Of a stretch of DNA of 64,000 nt, positions 35,546 through 44,290 are shown piece after piece (the stretch's first letter is position 1; each line of letters starts with the position of its first letter). A model generated the notes under the pieces. The model had not been told where the DNA came from. It saw only the letters and a program-made list of their open reading frames with translations, and did no database searches. The position numbers were made by a program, and so were the translations under genes. Source of the stretch: Burkholderia territorii (GTDB lineage: Bacteria > Pseudomonadota > Gammaproteobacteria > Burkholderiales > Burkholderiaceae); the NCBI RefSeq assembly GCF_902833055.1, contig NZ_CADFEJ010000020.1, positions 33,344 through 97,343 of the forward strand. Reading direction: 5' to 3'.

Positions 35546-36448
35546 ATGCCGACCGAAAAACACGTGGTCCCGCTACCGAATGGTCTGAAGGTCTACGTCG
35601 AACGGAACGTGTTCGATCCGTCTTTCGACACGGCGATGCTCGTCAACGGCGCGCTCGCGACGACCGCGTCGTTCGGGCAGACCGTCCAGTATCTCGGCGA
35701 GCGGATGAACACGATCTGCTTCGACCTGCCGTATGCGGGGCAGTCGCGCCAGCACAACCCGGGCTGCTTCATCCTGACCAAGGACGACGAGGCCGCGATC
35801 CTCCAGTATCTGGTCGAACGCTTCGCACCGGCGTTCCTCGTATCGGTGTCGTGGGGCGGCGTCGCGTCGCTGTTCGCGCTCGCGCGCGGGTGCCCGAGCG
35901 TGCGGCGCGCGGCGATCTGCTCGTTCTCGCCGTTCCTGAACGACGCGATGGTCGACTACGTGACGCGTGCCCGCGACCACATCGCGGCCGGCGAGAACCT
36001 GAAGGCCGCGCAGCTGCTGAACGATACGGTCGGCCGTTACTTGCCGCGCATCATGAAGCTGTACAACTACCGGTATCTGACGCGCCTGCCGCGCGACGAG
36101 CAGGATCAGGTCGCGTTCCACGTCGACCAGATCCTGGCACTGCAGCCGGAGCGCTACCTGAGCGAGTTTTCGAACATCGGTTGCGAGCTGCTGTTCGTGA
36201 ACGGCGAGCGCGACGAATACACGACGCCGGCCGACGTCCGCCAGCTCGCCGCGCACGTGTCGCGCGCGCGCTTCGCGACGATTCCCGACGCCGGCCATTT
36301 CCTCGACATCGAAGGCCGCGCGCAGCGCGAATCCACGCGCGCGACGCTGCTCGACTTCTTCTGCGACACGCCGCCCGTCGCCACCGGCATCGCGCTCGGT
36401 GCCGCGCACGCGTGCGTGTCCGCGCCGATGGCGGCGCTGTCGTCATGA
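35546..36448 (+). CDS. rhlA: RhlA, HAA synthase for rhamnolipid biosynthesis
   Basis: Alpha/beta-hydrolase-fold acyltransferase (300 residues) that couples two 3-hydroxyacyl chains from ACP or CoA into HAA, the lipid part of rhamnolipids. The conserved block DLPYAGQSRQHNP (about 60-72) is diagnostic. Counting from the ATG at 35546, Ser102 (VSWGG), Asp223 (GERDEYTT) and His251 (AGHFLD) fall at the same numbers as the P. aeruginosa catalytic triad. GGAGA precedes the ATG. First gene of the rhl operon; the longer frame from 35438 has no support. Confidence 0.93.
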   Translation: MPTEKHVVPLPNGLKVYVERNVFDPSFDTAMLVNGALATTASFGQTVQYLGERMNTICFDLPYAGQSRQHNPGCFILTKDDEAAILQYLVERFAPAFLVSVSWGGVASLFALARGCPSVRRAAICSFSPFLNDAMVDYVTRARDHIAAGENLKAAQLLNDTVGRYLPRIMKLYNYRYLTRLPRDEQDQVAFHVDQILALQPERYLSEFSNIGCELLFVNGERDEYTTPADVRQLAAHVSRARFATIPDAGHFLDIEGRAQRESTRATLLDFFCDTPPVATGIALGAAHACVSAPMAALSS

Positions 36449-36536
36449 CCCGCCACGTCGCGCGCCGGGCGCGTCCACGCCGGGCACATCCGCGCGGGGC
36501 ACATTCGAATTCTCTTCCACACGAGGCAGGCCAGCC

Positions 36537-37106
36537 GTGAATATCGTTCAGACCATCGCCATCGTCGTTCCCTGGGCCGCGTGGCTCGTCTACTGGATCG
36601 CGACGTCGCAGGCCGTGAAGACGACCGTGCGCAAGGAGGCGTCGCGCTCGCGCACGCTGCAGTCGATTCCGCTGATCGTCGGCGGCGCGCTCATCATCCT
36701 GCCCGATCCGTCGTGGCAGGCACTCGTACCCGACTGGCAGCGCTTCGGCCTGCAGGCGCAATGCGGGCTCGCGGTGCTCGTCGCGGGGCTGCTGTTCTCC
36801 GTGTGGGCGCGGCTGCATCTCGGCACGAACTGGAGCGTGTCCGTCACGCTGAAGGAAAACCACGAACTCGTTCGTACCGGCCCGTACGGCCTCGTGCGCC
36901 ATCCGATCTACACCGGCTGCCTGATCGCGCTGGCCGGCGCCGCGTTGATCGGCGGCGAATGGCGCGGTGCGCTCGGCGTCGCGCTCGTGTTCGCGTCGCT
37001 CGCGTACAAGGTGCGCGTCGAGGAAAGCTGGCTCACCGGCTATTTCGGGCAGGCGTATACGCAGTACCGCCGCGAAGTCGCGGCGCTGATCCCCGGCTTC
37101 TACTGA
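36537..37106 (+). CDS. ICMT/PEMT-type membrane methyltransferase
   Basis: A 189-residue integral membrane protein with four or five hydrophobic segments and the isoprenylcysteine carboxyl methyltransferase signature RTGPYGLVRHPIYTG (about 113-127). It ends with EESWLTGYFGQAYTQYRREVAALIPGF. These motifs form the SAM-binding site in the family. The start is GTG at 36537 with GAGG about 11 nt upstream; no in-frame ATG is suitable. It sits between rhlA and rhlB in the same direction, where the rhl operons I know have no such gene. A carboxyl-methylating role on HAA or rhamnolipid is an attractive inference, not shown. Confidence 0.82.
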   Translation: MNIVQTIAIVVPWAAWLVYWIATSQAVKTTVRKEASRSRTLQSIPLIVGGALIILPDPSWQALVPDWQRFGLQAQCGLAVLVAGLLFSVWARLHLGTNWSVSVTLKENHELVRTGPYGLVRHPIYTGCLIALAGAALIGGEWRGALGVALVFASLAYKVRVEESWLTGYFGQAYTQYRREVAALIPGFY

Positions 37107-37123
37107 CTCCCGCGAGGCGCGCG

Positions 37124-38407
37124 ATGGCGAAGGTGATCGTGACCGCGATCGGCTCGGCGGGCGACGTGCATCCGCTGCTCGGCGTCGCGCGTGCGCTCGC
37201 GATGCGCGGCCACGACGTCGTGTTCTGCACGCATCCGCCGTTCGAGGCCGCCGTGCGCCGCTGCGGCTTCACGTTCGTGCCGGTCGGCACCGCGGCCGAG
37301 TACGAGGCCGCAATGGGGAACCCGGCGCTGTGGAATCCGCGCACGTCGTTCCGCACGCTGTGGCAGGTGATCGCGCCGGTGCTGCGTCCGCACTACGACA
37401 CGCTGCGCGCGCTGACCGATCGCGACACCGTGCTGGTCGGCACGTTGTGGGCCTTTTCGGCGCGCTTCATGCAGGAATTGCACGGCACGCCGTACGTATC
37501 GGTGCAGGTGTCGCCGTCCACGCTGCTGTCCGCGTACGTGCCGCCGACGCATCCGCGCCTGACGATTCCGGCGCGCTGGCCGCTGCCGGTGAAGGCGGCG
37601 CTGATGACGCTGATCGAGCGACAGGTGCTCGACCGCGTGTGCGGGCCGGCGCTCGACGCGGTGCGTCGCGACCTCGGGCTCGCACCCGCGCGGCGCGTGC
37701 TCGGACGCTGGCTGCATTCGACGGACGGCGTGCTGTGCCTGTTTCCCGACTGGTTCGCCCCGGCACAGCGCGACTGGCCGGCGCGCGTTCTGCAAAGCGG
37801 CTTTCCGTTGTTCAACGACATCGCGACCGCCGACGAAGATCGTGCGCTCGATGCGTTTCTCTCGGCCGGCGAGCCGCCGGTGGTCTTCACCGCCGGGTCG
37901 ACGCTGGTCGATCACGCCGCGTATGCGCGCGCGGTCGCGGGCGCGCTGCACGCTACCGGCGCGCGCGGCATCCTGCTGAGCCCGCACGATGTTGCTTCGG
38001 AGGGCGAACGGCTTCTGGTGCGCCGCTTCGTGCCGATGCGTACGCTGCTGCCGCGTTGCCGCGCGCTCGTGCATCACGGCGGGATCGGCACGGCGGCACT
38101 CGCGTTCGAAGCGGGCATTCCGCAGGTCGTGACGCCGTTCGCTCACGATCAGTTCGACAACGCGCAGCGCGTCGCGGCAAGCGGCGCCGGCGTGCGCGTC
38201 GACGGTGCGATCGACGGCGTGCGTCTCGGTGCGGCGCTCGCGCGCGTGCTGGATGAACCGGAATTCTCCGTGCACGCGGAACGCACGCGTGCGCTGATCC
38301 ACGCGGCACCGGACGGCTGCGAGACGGCCGCCGATTACATCGAGCGCTTCGCGCCGAGTCGCGGACGCGCAATCACGCCGCGCGGCGTCGCGATGGCGGG
38401 CGCATGA
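37124..38407 (+). CDS. rhlB: RhlB, rhamnosyltransferase chain B
   Basis: GT-B glycosyltransferase (427 residues, almost the length of P. aeruginosa RhlB) that adds the first dTDP-L-rhamnose to HAA to give mono-rhamnolipid. The N-terminus TAIGSAGDVHPLLGVARAL and the C-terminal nucleotide-sugar site HHGGIGTAALAFEAGIPQ with PFAHDQFDNA are typical of UGT-like enzymes. A possible membrane-associating segment is present. The ATG at 37124 follows CGCGAGGCGCGCG. The stop overlaps the exporter start (ATGA). Confidence 0.92.
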   Translation: MAKVIVTAIGSAGDVHPLLGVARALAMRGHDVVFCTHPPFEAAVRRCGFTFVPVGTAAEYEAAMGNPALWNPRTSFRTLWQVIAPVLRPHYDTLRALTDRDTVLVGTLWAFSARFMQELHGTPYVSVQVSPSTLLSAYVPPTHPRLTIPARWPLPVKAALMTLIERQVLDRVCGPALDAVRRDLGLAPARRVLGRWLHSTDGVLCLFPDWFAPAQRDWPARVLQSGFPLFNDIATADEDRALDAFLSAGEPPVVFTAGSTLVDHAAYARAVAGALHATGARGILLSPHDVASEGERLLVRRFVPMRTLLPRCRALVHHGGIGTAALAFEAGIPQVVTPFAHDQFDNAQRVAASGAGVRVDGAIDGVRLGAALARVLDEPEFSVHAERTRALIHAAPDGCETAADYIERFAPSRGRAITPRGVAMAGA

Positions 38408-39990
38408 GCACGGCATCGCCGCTTCAGGACACGCCCGCCGCCTTCGACGCGAGCGAACCGGCAGCCGTCGCGCGGCCGGTGCGCGGCGCGCGGCTCGCGC
38501 TACTGACGTTCGCGCTGTCGCTCGCGACCTTCATCGAAGTGCTCGACTCGACCGTCACCAACGTCGCGGTCCCAGCGATCTCGGGCAGTCTCGGCGTCTC
38601 GAACAGCCAGGGCACGTGGGTGATCAGCTCGTACTCGGTCGCGGCCGCGATCGCCGTGCCGCTGACCGGCTGGCTCGCGCGGCGCGTCGGCGAGTTGCGG
38701 TTGTTCGTCGGCGCGGTGCTGCTGTTCACGCTGACGTCGCTGCTCTGCGGCCTCGCGCGCGACCTGCACGTGCTGGTGGTCTGTCGCGCGCTGCAGGGGC
38801 TGTGCTCGGGGCCGATGGTGCCGCTGTCGCAGACGATCCTGTTGCGCACGTTCCCGCCGGACAAGCGTACCGTCGCGCTCGCGCTATGGGCGATGACGGT
38901 GCTGCTCGCGCCGATCTTCGGGCCGGTGGTCGGCGGCTGGATCGTCGACAGCTTCTCGTGGCCGTGGATCTTCCTGATCAATTTGCCGATCGGGCTGTTC
39001 TCGTTCGCGGTCTGCACCGCGATGCTGCGCCCCGATGCGCAGCGCGGCGCGGCCGGCCCGATCGACGTGCCGGGCATCGTGCTGCTCGTGATCGGCGTCG
39101 GTTCGCTGCAGGCGATGCTCGATCTCGGGCACGACAAGGGCTGGTTCGACTCGCCGCTGATCGTCACGCTCGCGGTGGTCGCGGCCCTCGCGATCGTGTC
39201 GCTGCTGATCTGGGAGGCGGGCGAAGCGCATCCGGTCGTCGACCTGAGCCTGTTTCGCGACCGTACGTTCTCGTTCTGCGTGTTGATCATCTCGCTCGGC
39301 ATGATGAGCTTCTCGGTGGTGGGCGTCGTGTTTCCGCTATGGATGCAGGCGGTGATGGGCTACAACGCGTTTCACGCGGGGCTCGCCACCGCGTCGCTCG
39401 GCGTGCTCGCGCTGGTGTTCTCGATTCTCGTCGGTTTGCACGCGCATCGTTTCGACGCGCGTGTGCTCGCGACGTTCGGCTTCCTCGTGTTCGCGGCCGT
39501 GCTCGCATGGGACGCGCATTTCACGCTGAAGATGACGTTCGCGCAGATCGCCGCGCCCGGGCTGATCCAGGGAATCGGGCTGCCGTGCTTCTTCATTCCG
39601 CTGACCGCCGCGACGCTGTCGCGCATTCCGGACGACCGGCTCGCGGCCGCGTCGAGCCTGTCGAACTTCCTGCGCACGCTGTCCGCCGCATTCGGCACCG
39701 CGATGAGCGTGACACTGTGGGACAACCGCGCGACCTATCACTACGACGTCGTGTCGCAATCGGTCACGCACGCGTCGGCGAACACGCAGCGCTTCGTGCA
39801 CACGCTCAACGCGATGGGCGTGGACGGTGTGCGCGAGCTGTCGACGCTGCACCAGGTCGTGATGCAGCAGGCGTACATGATGGCGACGGGCGACATGTTC
39901 TGGATGGCAAGCATGACGTGTCTCGTGCTCGCCGCGATGATGTGGCTCACGCGGCCGAAGCGCGGCGCGGCAGCGTCGTTCGGACATTGA
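38404..39990 (+). CDS. DHA2-family MFS transporter (EmrB-like)
   Basis: A 528-residue 14-TM drug:H+ antiporter of the DHA2 type. The first TM motif LDSTVTNVAVPAISGSLGVS, motif A-like LARRVGELRLFV and motif C AMTVLLAPIFGPVVGGWIVD are present, with QGTWVISSY after TM1. It is translationally coupled to rhlB (4-nt overlap) and followed by rhlC 10 bp later. With the downstream NodT- and EmrA-type genes it would form a tripartite pump, most simply exporting rhamnolipids. Confidence 0.92.
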   Translation: MSTASPLQDTPAAFDASEPAAVARPVRGARLALLTFALSLATFIEVLDSTVTNVAVPAISGSLGVSNSQGTWVISSYSVAAAIAVPLTGWLARRVGELRLFVGAVLLFTLTSLLCGLARDLHVLVVCRALQGLCSGPMVPLSQTILLRTFPPDKRTVALALWAMTVLLAPIFGPVVGGWIVDSFSWPWIFLINLPIGLFSFAVCTAMLRPDAQRGAAGPIDVPGIVLLVIGVGSLQAMLDLGHDKGWFDSPLIVTLAVVAALAIVSLLIWEAGEAHPVVDLSLFRDRTFSFCVLIISLGMMSFSVVGVVFPLWMQAVMGYNAFHAGLATASLGVLALVFSILVGLHAHRFDARVLATFGFLVFAAVLAWDAHFTLKMTFAQIAAPGLIQGIGLPCFFIPLTAATLSRIPDDRLAAASSLSNFLRTLSAAFGTAMSVTLWDNRATYHYDVVSQSVTHASANTQRFVHTLNAMGVDGVRELSTLHQVVMQQAYMMATGDMFWMASMTCLVLAAMMWLTRPKRGAAASFGH

Positions 39991-40000
39991 GGAGAGCGGC

Positions 40001-40939
40001 ATGACGACACTCGGCGCACTCGTGATCCTGTATCACCCGACCGACGCGCAGCTCGCGGCGCTCGCCACGTGGCGGCACGCGTGCGACGCGCTGCTCGTCG
40101 TCGACAACACGCCGCAGCCCGATGCGCGCGCCCGCGAGCTGTGCGCGCGCGACGGCATCGCGCTGCTGCATCACGGCAATCGCGGCGGCATCGCGGGCGC
40201 GTACAACGCGGGGCTCGCGACGCTGTTTCGCGACGGCGTCGACGCGGTCGCGCTGTTCGACCAGGACTCGTCGGTGCCGGCCGGTTACTTCGCGACGATG
40301 CGCGACGCGTGCTCGGGCCTCGCGGGCCGCGCGTTCCTCGCAGGCCCGCGCATCTTCGACGAGAACGCGCGCAGCTTCCTGCCCGAGCTGGCGACCAACG
40401 GAATCGCGTTGCGACGGCTGCGCGTCGATCCCGATGCTCGATTGCAGCGCTGTGCATTCCTGATCTCGTCGGGCTGCGTCGTGTCGCGCGCCGCATTCGA
40501 CGTGCTCGGCCGCTTCGACGAGACGCTGTTCATCGATCACGTCGACACCGAGTACAGCTTCCGCGCGCTCACGCGCAACGTGCCGCTCTACGTCGTGCCG
40601 TCGCTGGTGCTGCCGCACCGGATCGGCACGAAGCAGCGTCACGCGTTCGGCCCTTTCGAAATGACGTCGATGAATCACTCGTGGCAACGGCGCTACTACA
40701 GCGCGCGCAATGCGGTGCAGCTCGGGATGCAGTACGGGCTGCGCTTTCCGGTGGCGATCGTGCCGAACCTGCTGACCGTGTGGCAGGTCGTGCAGATCGC
40801 GCTCGTCGAGCGCGACAAGCGAGACAAGCTCGCCGGCATCCTGTTCGGCATCGCGGACGGCCTGTTCGGCCGGCTCGGTCCGCTCGAGCGCACACGGCCG
40901 CGTCTGGCCGCACGGGCGCAGCGCGTCCAGCAGGGATGA
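40001..40939 (+). CDS. rhlC: RhlC, rhamnosyltransferase 2
   Basis: GT2-family glycosyltransferase (312 residues) that adds the second rhamnose to give di-rhamnolipid. Donor-site motifs are LLVVDNTPQPD, LLHHGNRGGIAGAYNAGL and the DxD-type FDQDSSVPAG; the acceptor-site block is FIDHVDTEYSFRA. A C-terminal hydrophobic stretch (LGMQYGLRFPVAIVPNLLTV) may hold it at the membrane. The ATG is preceded by GAGGAGAGCGGC. The next gene starts at or just beyond its stop. Confidence 0.92.
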   Translation: MTTLGALVILYHPTDAQLAALATWRHACDALLVVDNTPQPDARARELCARDGIALLHHGNRGGIAGAYNAGLATLFRDGVDAVALFDQDSSVPAGYFATMRDACSGLAGRAFLAGPRIFDENARSFLPELATNGIALRRLRVDPDARLQRCAFLISSGCVVSRAAFDVLGRFDETLFIDHVDTEYSFRALTRNVPLYVVPSLVLPHRIGTKQRHAFGPFEMTSMNHSWQRRYYSARNAVQLGMQYGLRFPVAIVPNLLTVWQVVQIALVERDKRDKLAGILFGIADGLFGRLGPLERTRPRLAARAQRVQQG

Positions 40940-40947
40940 GGGAAGCG

Positions 40948-42813
40948 ATGCGGCGTGTGAACGACAATGCGGCAACGCTGGCGCGCCGGGTGAAGGGCGG
41001 TGCATTGATCGGCGCGGCGGCCGTGGCAATGGCATTGGGCGGCTGCGTGCCGACGGGCTTCCTGCCGTCGCTGTCGTTGCGCGCACCGGCCGACGATGCG
41101 CTCGTGCAAACGACCGGCCCTGGCGCGAACGGCGCGTGGCCCGCACCCGACTGGGTCAGGCAACTGCGGGATCCGCAGCTCGACGCGCTGGTCGCCGAGG
41201 CATCGCAAAACAATCCCGACCTGCAGGTCGCGCAGGCACGGCTGCGGATCGCGCAGGCGCAGCTTCAGCAGTTCGATTCGTTGACGGGGCTCACGGGCAC
41301 GGCCGGCGCAACGGTCAGCCGCGCGCGGATGCCGAAACCCGGCGACGACGTCGCGAATGTGTCGGTCGGCGGCTATCGCGTGCCGGTGGAGATATTCGGG
41401 GATCCGAACGTATCGCCGTCGTCGGTGTTCGTCGGGCTCAACTACCAGCTCGATCTGTGGGGCAAGAACCGCGCGGCCACGAAGAGCCTGATGTCGCTGC
41501 GGGACGCCGCGCGGATCGAGGCGGAGCAGGTGCGGCTCGCGCTGGCGGTCGCGATCGTGACCGTGTACTGCCAGCTCGACCAGGCATACGCGACGCAGGA
41601 TTTGCTGCAGCAGAAGCTGAAGGTCAGCCAGCGCGTGACGACCGTGCTGCGCGAGCGTACCGCGCGCGGGCTCGACAACGCGTACGACGCGAGCGATGCA
41701 TCGATCAAGCGCAGCAAGCTGCTCGCGCAGATCGCGCTGAACGACGAGCAGATCAAGCTCGCGCAACTGCAGCTCGGCGTGCTGTCGGGCCGCGGCCCGG
41801 AACGCGGGCTCGCGCTGCAGCGGCCGCGCGTCGGCGCGCTGACCGGCGACGCGCTGCCCGCGCGGCTGCCGGCTGATCTGCTGGGCCGTCGGCCCGACAT
41901 CGTCGCTGCGCGGCTGCGTGTCGAAGCCGCGTTCGCGAATGCCGATTCGACACGCGCGCAGTTCTATCCGGACGTGAATCTCGTCGCGCTCGGCGGCGTG
42001 TTCGCGCTCACGCCCGCGTCGCTGTTCTCGCGCGATGCGCTCGGCGGTTCCGTCGGCCCGGCGATCTCGCTGCCCGTGTTCGATCGCGGCCGGCTGAAAG
42101 CGAAGCTCGGTGCGGACGTCGCGCAGGCCGACGTTGCGATCGGTCTGTACAACAAGACCGTCGACGACGCGCTCGGCCAGGTCGCGCAGATCGTCACGTC
42201 GCTGCGTACGTCGCAGACGCTCGTCGCGCAGCAGCAGGACGCGGTCGCGGCCGCGCAAAAGATCGTCGAGATTGCGGCCGACCGTCATCGGCGCGGCGTG
42301 CTGATGCAGAAGGACGTCGATGTCGCGGATCTCACGCTGATCGACGAGCGCGTACAGATGATCGCGTTGCTCGGCCGGCAGCGGACGCTGCGTGTCGGAT
42401 TGATCGGCGCGCTGGGCGGCGGGTTCGACGCGGGCACGACGCTCGCACAGGCGCCGGCCGTGCATCGGGCGCGCAGCGGGGCGGCGAAGCGCGGCGCTTC
42501 GAGCGCCGCACCCGTGGCGGCTGCCGCGCCCGCCGCGGCACCTGCGACCGCACCGACCACCGCCGCGACCACGAGCCAGTCGATCGCGCAGCCGTCGGCC
42601 GATATGCGTGCGCAGGGCGCGACCATGCCGCAGGTCGTCGCCGCATCGAATGCAGGGGCCGCACGCCGCGACGACGCGGCACGCACGCCGGCCGCCGCCG
42701 CGCCGCCGCGCGGCGCTCCCGTTTCCGTTCCCGTTCCCTTTCGCACGGTGGCGAATCCCGCGCCGATTCCCGTGTTCCAGCATGACCGCCTGATCGTTAC
42801 GCAAAGCGACTGA
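40948..42813 (+). CDS. NodT-type outer-membrane efflux lipoprotein with long C-terminal tail
   Basis: RND/MFS outer-membrane factor (621 residues). The lipoprotein signal AAAVAMALGGC is followed by two outer-membrane-efflux repeats (WVRQLRDPQLDALVAEASQ, LNYQLDLWGKN, LLGRRPDIVAARLRVEAA). After the normal end of the fold (GALGGGFDAGTTLAQ) an Ala/Pro/Thr-rich tail of about 120 residues follows, ending in a conserved-looking VPVFQHDRLIVTQSD. Usual family length is about 500. The ATG at 40948 has GAGGGA at good spacing; an ATG at 40936 overlapping the rhlC stop is possible. Its stop overlaps the adaptor start by 1 nt. Confidence 0.88.
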   Translation: MRRVNDNAATLARRVKGGALIGAAAVAMALGGCVPTGFLPSLSLRAPADDALVQTTGPGANGAWPAPDWVRQLRDPQLDALVAEASQNNPDLQVAQARLRIAQAQLQQFDSLTGLTGTAGATVSRARMPKPGDDVANVSVGGYRVPVEIFGDPNVSPSSVFVGLNYQLDLWGKNRAATKSLMSLRDAARIEAEQVRLALAVAIVTVYCQLDQAYATQDLLQQKLKVSQRVTTVLRERTARGLDNAYDASDASIKRSKLLAQIALNDEQIKLAQLQLGVLSGRGPERGLALQRPRVGALTGDALPARLPADLLGRRPDIVAARLRVEAAFANADSTRAQFYPDVNLVALGGVFALTPASLFSRDALGGSVGPAISLPVFDRGRLKAKLGADVAQADVAIGLYNKTVDDALGQVAQIVTSLRTSQTLVAQQQDAVAAAQKIVEIAADRHRRGVLMQKDVDVADLTLIDERVQMIALLGRQRTLRVGLIGALGGGFDAGTTLAQAPAVHRARSGAAKRGASSAAPVAAAAPAAAPATAPTTAATTSQSIAQPSADMRAQGATMPQVVAASNAGAARRDDAARTPAAAAPPRGAPVSVPVPFRTVANPAPIPVFQHDRLIVTQSD

Positions 42814-44003
42814 TGCACCACGACAATCTTCATACCGCGGCGCAGCCGGCCGCACTGGGCGATCCCGCACTCGATGCGCGCCGGGCGACGCGCCGCAAGC
42901 GCTTCACGCTGTTCTTCGCGGTCGTGCTGCTGGCCGCGCTCGTCTGGATCGCGTTCTGGCTGTTGCGCGACCGCTATTACGAGGACACCGACGACGCGTA
43001 CGTCGCGGGCAGCATCGTGCAGGTCGCCGCGCAGATTCCGGGCGCCGTGACCGACGTGCTGGTCGCCGATACGCAGGCCGTGCGCGCCGGGCAGACGCTG
43101 GTGCGTCTCGACGATACCGAGGCGTCCGTCGCGTTCGCGCAGGCAAAGGCGCAACTCGCGCAGGCCGTGCGGCAGGTCGCGAACGCGAAGATCTCGAACG
43201 CGATGTACGTGGAGGCCGTGAATGCGCGCCAGGCCGACCTGTCGCTCGCGCAGCGCGCGCTTGCCGCGCGCTCGGGTGCATCGGTCGAGATCGTCGCGCC
43301 GGAAGAGCTCGCGCGGGCCCGCGCGGCGGTCGCCGGCGCGCAGGCGAACCTCGCGGCCGCACGGGCGCAGCTCGATGCGGCGCGCGCGCTCGGCACCAGG
43401 CTGCCCATCGACGAAAACCCGGCCGTCGTGCAGGCGGCCGCGCAATTCAAGCTCGCTTACCGCAACCTGAAGCGCACGACGATCGTCGCGCCGGTCGACG
43501 GCACGATCGGCCAGCGTTCGGTGCAGGTCGGCCAGCAGGTCGGGCCCGGCGTGCCGTTGATGTCGATCGTGCAGCTGAACCGGTTGTGGATCGAGGCGAA
43601 CTTCAAGGAGGGGCAGATCCGTCACATGCGCGTCGGCCAGCCGGTCGAGGTCGTGTCGGATCTCTACGGCTCGCGCGTGACCTATCGCGGCCGCGTGCAG
43701 GGCTTTTCGGCCGGCACGGGCAGCGCGTTTTCGATGCTGCCTTCGCAGAACGCGGCCGGCAACTGGATCAAGGTCGTGCAACGGGTGCCGGTGGTGATTG
43801 CGATCGATCCCCGCGATCTGGCCGCGCATCCGCTGCGGGTCGGGCTGTCGATGCGTGCGACGGTCGACACGCGCAACCGCGACGGCCATGCGCTCGACAG
43901 CGAGCCGCCGACGCCGGCCGTCAGCACGCGCATGCACGACGGCGTCGCGAGCGACGCGGAAGCGGCTGCCGCCGCGATCATTCGCGAGAACCAGGGCGCA
44001 TAA
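42813..44003 (+). CDS. HlyD/EmrA-family membrane-fusion protein
   Basis: Periplasmic adaptor of 396 residues. One N-terminal TM (FFAVVLLAALVWIAFWLL, about 31-48) is followed by YYEDTDDAYVAGSIVQVAAQIPGAV, typical of EmrA, then a coiled-coil hairpin (about 95-200) and a beta-barrel (RTTIVAPVDGTIGQRSVQVG, IVQLNRLWIEANFKEGQI). It links the DHA2 exporter to the outer-membrane factor. Start overlaps the preceding stop (TGATG). Last gene of the rhl operon. Confidence 0.92.
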   Translation: MHHDNLHTAAQPAALGDPALDARRATRRKRFTLFFAVVLLAALVWIAFWLLRDRYYEDTDDAYVAGSIVQVAAQIPGAVTDVLVADTQAVRAGQTLVRLDDTEASVAFAQAKAQLAQAVRQVANAKISNAMYVEAVNARQADLSLAQRALAARSGASVEIVAPEELARARAAVAGAQANLAAARAQLDAARALGTRLPIDENPAVVQAAAQFKLAYRNLKRTTIVAPVDGTIGQRSVQVGQQVGPGVPLMSIVQLNRLWIEANFKEGQIRHMRVGQPVEVVSDLYGSRVTYRGRVQGFSAGTGSAFSMLPSQNAAGNWIKVVQRVPVVIAIDPRDLAAHPLRVGLSMRATVDTRNRDGHALDSEPPTPAVSTRMHDGVASDAEAAAAAIIRENQGA

Positions 44004-44290
44004 CGCGCGCCCGACCGGCCGCAACGGCCGCAACGGCCGATCGCGCCTACCACACCGATCGGCCGGGTCGCGCGCGTACGTGCGCCGCGCCTTCCACGAT
44101 TGCGCGCTGCTGTCGCCACCGCCGGCCCGACTTTCGCATTTGCGCCATCGATGTCGGCACCGTTCAAACGCGTGTCGCGTTTGAGACAACGGCGCCCCCA
44201 CCTCCGGGACTACTCTCGAACAGCACGTTGCGTAGCGCCGCATCCGCCGGCGCGCGGCAGCGCGATCCAACGAGACATGGAGACAATACG
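44004..44290. promoter_or_regulatory. Intergenic region, rhl operon end and fdhA promoter
   Basis: A 287-bp gap. Only short GGCCGCAAC direct repeats near 44018-44040 and a GGAGAC ribosome-binding site for fdhA were seen. No clear terminator hairpin or consensus promoter was found by eye. Confidence 0.3.

Noticed and set aside
44018..44040. GGCCGCAAC direct repeats as a possible CRISPR or iteron array
   Set aside because: Only two or three 9-bp units without regular spacers; ordinary GC-rich slippage repeat.
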